Shown here piece by piece: positions 56,481 to 64,000 of a stretch of DNA of 64,000 nt (within the stretch, counting starts at the first letter, position 1; every line of letters begins with the position of its first letter). The stretch spans positions 28,397,735 to 28,461,734 of the forward strand of contig NC_041003.1 in NCBI RefSeq assembly GCF_004193775.1, written 5' to 3'. The notes beneath the pieces were generated by a model. The model did no database searches and was not told the origin of the DNA. It saw only the letters and a program-made list of their open reading frames with translations. The translations under genes were made by a program, and so were the position numbers. The DNA is from Glycine soja. Taxonomy: Eukaryota; Streptophyta; Magnoliopsida; Fabales; Fabaceae.

Positions 56481-59056
56481 TAGGCATGAACCGTTAGATC
56501 ATGCACTCATGTTTGATTACGCGCATAGATGTAATTAGGTTTCTTAAGCTAACCTGGATTTGAATTGAATAAGTTTTTGAATTGAATAAGTTTTCAAATG
56601 AAGAAGGAAAAGTTTTTGAACATTTATATGAAGTATAAAAAGACAATGAAAAACATGATTAAAGGTTATCTTCCTAATTTTTATTAGTAATATGAATCAC
56701 AATTGAAAAGTGCAGTTGGAAGTACATAAAATAATATTAAACATACATAATATTTTAATAGTTCTTAACATTAAAAAGTATATAAAAAAATACATATTTT
56801 AATAGTTCTTAACAATCAAAATACACCCAAAAGTCCAAATCAAATATATCATGATATATTTAGGTTTAAGTTTCAACAGTAGACAATAATGTCGATTATC
56901 AATATCAATTTAAATATGGATTAAAAATATGACAAATACCATATGTCGATGTTTTAATTTTTAAGAAAAAGTTAAAATGATGTCATATTAAGGTTTTTTC
57001 TCCAATTTTCTTTGAAACCGATTTTTGGTTAGTGTTTACGGGTTTTATTGTTTTTCATCAATTTTCCCTAGGTTGATTTTGTAGTTTATTTTGACTAAAT
57101 ATTAAATTGGTTTTTGTTGGGCAATCAAAGGGGTTAAATATTAGGAAGATTTTCAACAATCGGTTATGAGCAATCATACATATAAGTGAATCTAATACCA
57201 CACGTTAACAAAAAATCTTAAAACTCAAATTTATGGATCTTTTTTTCACTTATATAGTGTTTAACTTTCTCATTCCTATCAATATGAGACTTCACCTTAC
57301 ACTTATACTCCAATAATTTTCCTCTCAAATATAAGTCCATTTCACATGATAGTCTTTTCCTAGAGCAGAAATCATTTTTATCCATGAGTATTTTATGGTG
57401 ACCCTTAGAACTTAATTGTGGTTGTCTCAACACTATTGCCGCCAACATGCTCTAATACCTTACATCGTCGCAGTACTTGTGAGACCTGTTACCTGACCTC
57501 CATGCATGGACTCACCTGTCAAGTAGACTCTCGATTAAAGAAATCTCCATGTCCATGAATCCACTACCTCTATTTTACTCGTCTAAGTTGATCACCAAGT
57601 CAAACCATCGATCTTGAATAATCATATAAATGAACCTTAACAGCACACTTTAATTCAAAACCTTAAAATTCAAATTTATGGGTCCTTTACTGATATAATA
57701 TTCAACTTTTTCATTCTTATCCATGTGAGATTTCACCCACATTAATAATCTAGTTAGATTTTGAAAACATAAATTATAATTTAATTATTAATTTTGAGTT
57801 TAAGTTTTAGAAATCAATCTGTATTAAATTTATTTCATGCATGTTTGGATTAAAGTTAAGAAAATTTAAAAGTTAACAATTTTCTTCTTCTCAATTCATA
57901 CATTAATGTAAAACTTTATATTGAAATTCATAAAAGTACTTTTGTAATTAGAATGTACAATTTTATATTGAGATTCATAGAAGTACTTTTGTAATTTTCA
58001 ACCGAACATAGACTTAATAGAAAGAATTATCATATGTCTAAATTAAACTTGAATAAAGTGAGTCAAATTTGTGTATTTTTTTTGCTTTTATAACTCAAGG
58101 GAGACCAATTTTGTTCTCTTTTTATTTTGTTGAAATATTTTAAATATATGTATATAAAATTCATACACTTCAATCTAGATTCATATCAGTCTCTCTTAAT
58201 TTGCAGTAGCTTGTTTCACTAGTACTGCTTAAACCCAAAATTACGCTACTGTTTTCTCTTACGCTATACTCCAGAGAGACACACGTTTCCATGTGGATCA
58301 TAGGACGTATGCAAATTCAATCCATGCATTAAGACATATTGTTAAGAAAAATGAAAATAACTTAAACAAGAATAATATAGTGCTCACTGCCTCATCTTAG
58401 AGGATAAAAGAAACAATGGGACAGCACGTTTTCAGATTCCAAACATCACCTTCTTCGAACTATTCACAGTTTATAATAAAATTCACATCATTTTCGGCTA
58501 TGGTGTGCTATTTGTGACCCTACCATTCTAACTGCAACGCGTCACGGACCATAATCTCCATTCTCAACAGAATAAAATAAAAAGATAAAAGATAAGTAAT
58601 TGATTTGATTAATGATGAAATTTAATAGAAAAAAAAAGAGATAAAAGAAAGAAAAGCATTAATTAAATGTTAAAAAAATTACCAAAATATAATCACTTAA
58701 ATAAAGGGAGAGAGAGAGAGAGTGACGGGGCGTATTTCAATCTCCTTAAAACGGAATGAGTCATGATATTGATTTTCACCATTGAAGTGGACTTGAATCG
58801 GTCTGGGGGCACGGAATCTATTAGCCAAGAATAAAATAAAAAAGGTTACATATATTTTTAATTTATATATATAATACATATTTATTTTAGTTTCTGAAAA
58901 AATGTTTAATTTTAATATTTTAACCTTTTTTAAAAACTTTTACTCAAATTTTTACTTTTAGTTTCTTAAATTTATTACAAATGTTTAATTTATATACATA
59001 ATACATATTTATACTATCAATTAATAAAAATATTTTAAATTAATTTTTAAAATATT
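56481..59056. other. AT-rich intergenic region
   Basis: No gene recognised. It contains diverged direct repeats at about 57195-57300 and 57632-57735 (AAAATTCAAATTTATGGGTC, then CTTTTTCATTCTTATCCATG). A short duplication lies near 57905-58000 (TTCATAAAAGTACTTTTGTA), with a (GA)n run near 58707. Confidence 0.55.
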
Positions 59057-59125
59057 TATTATAAAAGGAGAGGGTTGTGTTAGGCTTTCGACAGCCAACG
59101 TTAAACTTTGTCGAATCTCTATGAC

Positions 59126-62100
59126 ATGGATCAATTACGTAATAATGTGAATGCTAGGTCGTTGCCCGGAAGCAACGCGCTGTATGGCTCGAGTACAGTG
59201 TCAAAAGAGCAAGAGCCGCTGCATCGCCGCCCGGATGTAGTGAAAAGTAAGCAAGGGTTCCCACATTTTCGTGAACGGGTGTGGGTAAAGAAGCTAGTTC
59301 ATGACAGGAGGATTCGCTTTGGTACATGGAATATAGGCACACTTACTGGAAAATCTATGGAAATAGTGGATGTTATGGTGAGGAGGAAGATCAATTTTAT
59401 GTGCCTACAAGAAACTAAGTGGACAGGTGAAAAAGCGAAAGAATTAGACAACTCGGGATTTAAGCTGTGGTATACGGGAAAAATCAGATCAAGAAATGGG
59501 GTAGGGATTATTGTGGACAAGGAGTGGAAGAAGGATGTCGTGGATGTAAGAAGAGTAGGAGATCGTATCATAGTCTTAAAATTGGTAGTGGGACAGGACA
59601 CCTTTAATGTTATTAGTGGGTACGCACCTCAGGTTGGGTTAGCAGAACACTTTAAGGTAAAATTTTGGGAGGATCTAGAAGGGGTACTTCAGGATATACC
59701 CCAAGGAGAGAAAGTTTTCCTAGGAGGGGATCTCAATGGACATGTAGGTAGCGTGGCTAGAGGTTTTGAGGGGGTGCATGGGGGTTTTGGCCTAGGGGAG
59801 ATGAATGGGGAGGGTAAATCCATCTTGGAGTTTTCGGAGGCTTTGGATCTTTCTATAGCCAATACATGGTTTAAGAAAAGAGAGGAACATCTTATCACTT
59901 ACAAAAGTGGAGGGACATGTTCTCAGATAGATTTCTTCCTTATCAGGAAGTCTGATAGGAAGTATTGCTTGAACTGTAAAGTTATCCCGGGAGAGAGCTT
60001 GACTACCCAACATAGAGTTTTGGTTATGGATGTAAGAATTAGAGATAGGGCAAAGAGAAGAAGTCCTCTGGTAGCACCAAGGATCAAATGGTGGCACTTG
60101 AAGGGTGAGAAACAAGGAATCTTCCAACAAAAGATATGGGAGGGTTGGTGTGGACAATCACAAGGAAGTGCAAATGATATGTGGAACAAGATGTCCCAAG
60201 AGATTATTAAAGGGGCTAAAGAGACGTTGGGTGAATCTAGAGGTTTTGGACCTAGGGGTAAAGAATCGTGGTGGTGGAATGAAAATGTTCAGAGTAAAGT
60301 TAGAGTAAAAAAGGAGTGTTTCAAGGAGTGGTCTAGGTGTAGAAATTCTGAAACTTGGGATAAGTATAAGATAGCTAGAAATGAAACCAAGAAGGCGGTG
60401 AGTGAGGCAAGAGCCCAAGCTTTTGACGGACTATACCAAGCTCTAGGAACCAGGGACGGAGAAAGATCTATATATAGGCTTGCTAAGGGTAGAGAGAGGA
60501 AGACTAGAGATTTGGATCAAGTAAAGTGTGTTAAGGATGAAGAAGGCAAAGTCTTAGTGCATGAAAAAGATATCAAGGAAAGGTGGAAGGCGTATTTCCA
60601 CAACTTATTTAATGATGGATATGGATATGACTCTAGCAGTCTAGACACAAGAGAAGAGGACCGGAACTATAAGTACTATCGTCGGATTCAGAAACAGGAA
60701 GTAAAGGAAGCGTTGAAAAGAATGAGTAATGGTAAGGCGGTGGGGCCAGACAACATACCTATTGAAGTGTGGAAAACTCTTGGAGATAGAGGTCTTGAGT
60801 GGCTCACCGAACTCTTTAACGAAATTATGAGGTCAAAACGCATGCCGGAGGAATGGAGGAGAAGCACGTTAGTGCCAATCTATAAGAACAAGGGGGATAT
60901 ACAAAATTGTGCAAATTATAGGGGAATCAAGCTCATGAGTCATACCATGAAATTATGGGAAAGAGTGATCGAACGGAGATTAAGAAAGGAGACTCAAGTT
61001 ACTGAGAATCAATTTGGTTTCATGCCGGGAAGGTCGACCATGGAAGCGATTTATTTATTACGGCGGGTGATGGAGCAATATCGCATGGCCCAACAAGACT
61101 TGCACTTGATTTTTATTGACTTGGAGAAAGCGTATGATAGAGTGCCTAGAGAGATTTTGTGGAAAGCTCTAGAGAAGAAAGGGGTTAGGGTTGCATATAT
61201 TCGAGCTATCCAAGATATGTATGATAGGGTATCGACTAGTGTTAGGACACAGGGTGGAGAGTCAGACGATTTTCCCATCACAATTGGTTTACATCAAGGG
61301 TCAACCCTTAGCCCCTACCTTTTTACCTTAATTTTGGATGTCCTCACGGAACAAATCCAAGAGATAGCGCCGAGATGCATGCTTTTTGCAGATGACATAG
61401 TCCTCCTTGGAGAGTCGAGGGAGGAATTGAATGAGAGGTTGGAAACTTGGAGACGAGCTCTAGAAACACATGGCTTTCGCCTAAGCAGAAGCAAATCGGA
61501 GTATATGGAATGTAAGTTCAACAAAAGAAGGAGGGTTTCTAACTCAGAGGTGAAAATAGGAGACCATATTATCCCTCAAGTCACACGGTTTAAATATCTT
61601 GGGTCTGTAATACAGGATGATGGGGAAATTGAAGGGGATGTGAATCATCGCATTCAAGCAGGATGGATGAAATGGAGAAAAGCATCGGGGGTGTTATGTG
61701 ATGCAAAGGTACCGATCAAGCTAAAGGGAAAGTTTTATCGGACTGCGGTAAGACCGGCGATTTTGTACGGAACAGAATGTTGGGCGGTCAAGAGCCAACA
61801 TGAGAATAAAGTCGGTGTAGCGGAGATGAGGATGTTGCGGTGGATGTGTGGTAAGACTCGACAGGATAAAATTAGAAACGAAGCTATTAGAGAGAGGGTT
61901 GGAGTAGCGCCTATTGTAGAGAAGATGGTGGAAAATAGACTTAGGTGGTTTGGGCATGTAGAGAGAAGACCGGTAGACTCTGTAGTGAGGAGAGTAGACC
62001 AGATGGAGAGAAGACAAACAATTCGAGGCAGAGGAAGACCCAAAAAGACTATAAGAGAGGTTATAAAAAAGGATCTCGAAATTAATGGTTTGGATAGAAG

Positions 62101-62158
62101 TATGGTACTTGATAGAACATTATGGCGGAAGTTGATCCATGTAGCCGACCCCACCTAG
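59126..62158 (+). CDS. RTE LINE endonuclease/reverse transcriptase
   Basis: One polyprotein of about 1010 codons; the ATG at 59126 is the first in the open frame, which is also open a little upstream. The N-terminal APE-type endonuclease (about residues 60-300) has WNIGTLTGKS, CLQETKW, SGYAPQ, GGDLNGHVG, IDFFLI and TQHRVLVMD, covering the usual catalytic blocks. Reverse transcriptase (about 530-800) has AVGPDNIPIEVWK, NYRGIKLMSH, GFMPGRST, IFIDLEKAYDRVPRE, LHQGSTLSPYLF and the catalytic FADDIVLLGE. The C-terminal tail has MLRWMCGKTRQDKIRN and WFGHVERRP, typical of plant RTE. It would nick target DNA and copy its own RNA at the break. No stop or frameshift was seen, unlike every other mobile gene here. 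Confidence 0.95.
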   Translation: MDQLRNNVNARSLPGSNALYGSSTVSKEQEPLHRRPDVVKSKQGFPHFRERVWVKKLVHDRRIRFGTWNIGTLTGKSMEIVDVMVRRKINFMCLQETKWTGEKAKELDNSGFKLWYTGKIRSRNGVGIIVDKEWKKDVVDVRRVGDRIIVLKLVVGQDTFNVISGYAPQVGLAEHFKVKFWEDLEGVLQDIPQGEKVFLGGDLNGHVGSVARGFEGVHGGFGLGEMNGEGKSILEFSEALDLSIANTWFKKREEHLITYKSGGTCSQIDFFLIRKSDRKYCLNCKVIPGESLTTQHRVLVMDVRIRDRAKRRSPLVAPRIKWWHLKGEKQGIFQQKIWEGWCGQSQGSANDMWNKMSQEIIKGAKETLGESRGFGPRGKESWWWNENVQSKVRVKKECFKEWSRCRNSETWDKYKIARNETKKAVSEARAQAFDGLYQALGTRDGERSIYRLAKGRERKTRDLDQVKCVKDEEGKVLVHEKDIKERWKAYFHNLFNDGYGYDSSSLDTREEDRNYKYYRRIQKQEVKEALKRMSNGKAVGPDNIPIEVWKTLGDRGLEWLTELFNEIMRSKRMPEEWRRSTLVPIYKNKGDIQNCANYRGIKLMSHTMKLWERVIERRLRKETQVTENQFGFMPGRSTMEAIYLLRRVMEQYRMAQQDLHLIFIDLEKAYDRVPREILWKALEKKGVRVAYIRAIQDMYDRVSTSVRTQGGESDDFPITIGLHQGSTLSPYLFTLILDVLTEQIQEIAPRCMLFADDIVLLGESREELNERLETWRRALETHGFRLSRSKSEYMECKFNKRRRVSNSEVKIGDHIIPQVTRFKYLGSVIQDDGEIEGDVNHRIQAGWMKWRKASGVLCDAKVPIKLKGKFYRTAVRPAILYGTECWAVKSQHENKVGVAEMRMLRWMCGKTRQDKIRNEAIRERVGVAPIVEKMVENRLRWFGHVERRPVDSVVRRVDQMERRQTIRGRGRPKKTIREVIKKDLEINGLDRSMVLDRTLWRKLIHVADPT

Positions 62159-62168
62159 TGGGATAAGG

Positions 62169-62191
62169 CGTTGTTGTTGTTGTTGTTGTTG
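62169..62191 (+). repeat. (TTG)n tail of the LINE
   Basis: About seven GTT/TTG units at the 3' end. RTE elements end in short microsatellites used during target-primed reverse transcription. Confidence 0.92.
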
Positions 62192-62201
62192 TATTATAAA
62201 A

Positions 62202-64000
62202 AATAAGAAACATATTATAAGTATGAAATATTAAGGAATTTTATTAATGATTCATCTTTGTTAAGAATGAGAGGAATCACTTTTTAGTGAAATTTTTACT
62301 CTAATTATATGTTTTCTCCTTAAAAAAAGTTATATTTTTTCTATCTAATATTTTACTTTAGGAATTTGAATTGATTTTTACTGTGATTAATAATTTCTTG
62401 ATATGTGAATGTGTGATTGAATGCCAAGGTAAAAAATATTTATACTCCTTAGGATATTGTAAATAAATTATTTTTTATTGAGATGTATTTAGGTGGGATT
62501 TCTTTTCTAAATAAAAAATGTTAAATTGTAATTTTAGTTTTTCTATAATTTTAAATTTATGATTTTGATTTTTATATTTTTAAATTAAGATATTTAGTCT
62601 TCACATTTTTAAAATAAATAATTTTGATCCGCCGTTAGTTGGTTATCAAAAATCAAACATTAACTTTAATAATGCTTATATAGCAAGATGTTAAATAAAG
62701 TAAAAAATAAAAAATATTTTAAAGCATATATTTGTATTTTTTATAATGTAAAAATATCACGCCCATCCAACAATTCTACTTTAAAACTTTAATACTCTTT
62801 CATTCATTTTTTTTATAGTTGTTATACTTTTCTTTTTTCACCACATGCACATAATTTCTTATCTTTTTATGAAAACAATTAAGATGTTGGTCATTCCATA
62901 TGTGTCTTCCAATTCTACTCACATTCTTTACAATAAGGTAATTAATCCATTTTATTTTTCTTTAATAAATTCATTGGGTGTGTCACCAAAAAGATAATAT
63001 AAAAAACGCATAAAATCTTTTAGATACTTGACCTTTTTTTCTCTACTTGATCAAAATGCCTAAATACAATATTCTACTTTATAAAGAGTGTATTGTAAAT
63101 TAGTTCTATTGTAGGAATATTTGCCTTAATGTGTTTTTTTAAACACAATTACATTGATTAAGTCACCATTTTTCATTTTTATTGCCTTTTTAATTCCATT
63201 CCTATTCAAACCATTATTACGAAGACATTTTGGTCTACATTATGAAAAAGTATTTACCTTATTTAGATAATATTGGGTAAAACTAGTTGAAAACTTAATT
63301 GATAGTTAAATGTAAAAAAGTTAGTTTATTAAATTATAAGTATTTGATAAAATTAACCGTTAAAGTAACTGAAAAATGTAAAAGAATAAAAAAATAATAA
63401 ATCATGATTTATTTAAAAATAATAACTAAAAAATTAAATAAATATATTGAGAATAAAAATGAAAAATAAATTTAAGAAACTAGAAGCTAAAAGCCAGCAT
63501 TTTAAAAAATGTTCCTCTTAGCATTTCAAAAAATGTTGAAAACTACTAAAAAATTATTAAAAAATATTATTTATTGAAAAATTAAAAAAAAGTTCAACTA
63601 ATAAAAAAATTTAAAAAATAATTAAAATATCTTATCCAAGTTGTTATTTTGTGAGGTGGGTCAAAATCAGAGATTTATATACATGTGGCAAAAAAAAAAA
63701 ATAGATCGTTATACATATTTTATAAGATAGTTCATTAATGATTTTGATATGGAATTAAAATCAATATATAAATATCTAATACATATATGATACCGAGTAA
63801 AAAAAATTCTCCATAATTTTTATCTATCTTGTAAAAATCATATAACTTTTAATGTTTGCTAAAATCATGGGATCATTTTAAATCTTTTAATTTTATAAAG
63901 TAAAAAACTAAAAATAAATGAATGGTATATTATAAGGATAAAAAAAGACAAAAAATTACAAAGACTAAAACAAAACGTCAACAAAGATCAAAATAAAAAA
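62202..64000. other. AT-rich intergenic DNA, nothing recognised
   Basis: 1.8 kb to the window end with many A and T runs, no open frame of note and no recognisable repeat family. Confidence 0.6.

Larger units (their letters stand above)
59067..62191 (+). mobile_element. full-length RTE-clade LINE
   Basis: 3125 bp, flanked by perfect TATTATAAAA duplications (59057-59066 and 62192-62201). It starts GGAGAGGGTTGTGTTAGGC, holds one long reading frame and ends ACCCCACCTAGTGGGATAAG, then a (TTG)n tail, the 3' signature of plant RTE elements. There is no poly(A) tail. The intact frame and exact duplication indicate a young insertion into AT-rich DNA. Confidence 0.94.

Noticed and set aside
59154..62154. 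Many antisense frames opposite the LINE
   Set aside because: Shadows of a long sense frame with clear catalytic motifs.
1..64000. tRNA, rRNA, CRISPR array, organellar DNA insertion
   Set aside because: None seen. tRNA-like words such as TGGTATCAAAGC are retrotransposon primer-binding sites next to LTRs.

Overview
This window looks like plant nuclear DNA from a transposon-rich region of a legume, most likely soybean or a close relative (Glycine). The evidence is AT-rich intergenic DNA, GT-AG introns, and stacked Ty1/copia (including Sirevirus-type), Ty3/gypsy, MULE and RTE elements. Several LTRs resemble soybean LTRs I remember; I could not check this against a database.

Layout, left to right. 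Positions 1-2627 hold the 3' part of a decayed Ty1/copia element, with pol remnant and 3' LTR. Positions 3290-4350 hold a long-terminal-inverted-repeat element that seems to carry a protein-kinase fragment. Positions 4785-7064 hold the only convincing host gene: a three-exon, 348-codon AHA1-type activator of the Hsp90 ATPase, with a perfect heat-shock element about 130 bp before the ATG. Positions 7065-11803 are AT-rich intergenic DNA with tandem and dispersed duplications.

Positions 11804-20673 hold a complete-looking Mutator-like element (MULE). It has about 220-bp inverted ends and a 10-bp target duplication with one mismatch. It carries two convergent genes, a plant mobile domain (PMD) gene on + and a mudrA-type transposase on -. 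Both are disabled by stops and frameshifts. A degenerate telomere-like array (TTTAGGG) lies between their 3' ends. Positions 20674-23080 are mostly unassigned.

Positions 23081-53352 are a nested retrotransposon stack. Two Sirevirus-like copia elements lie tail to tail, A on + and B on -, meeting at about 35280. A carries two solo LTRs, one in gag and one downstream of its envelope-like ORF. B is split by a 7.7-kb gypsy element D, flanked by TTGTA duplications and holding two further solo LTRs, and by a copia element C, which itself holds a gypsy-type LTR. Most insertions can be ordered from target-site duplications visible in the sequence.

Positions 53353-59056 are AT-rich intergenic DNA with a MITE-like inverted repeat and gypsy scraps. 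Positions 59067-62191 hold an RTE-clade LINE with one uninterrupted open reading frame of about 1010 codons and a perfect 10-bp target duplication, the youngest-looking insertion here. The rest is AT-rich and featureless.

Functionally, one chaperone-cofactor gene sits among layers of mobile DNA. The LINE is the only element whose coding capacity looks intact. I found no tRNA, rRNA, CRISPR array or organellar insertion.
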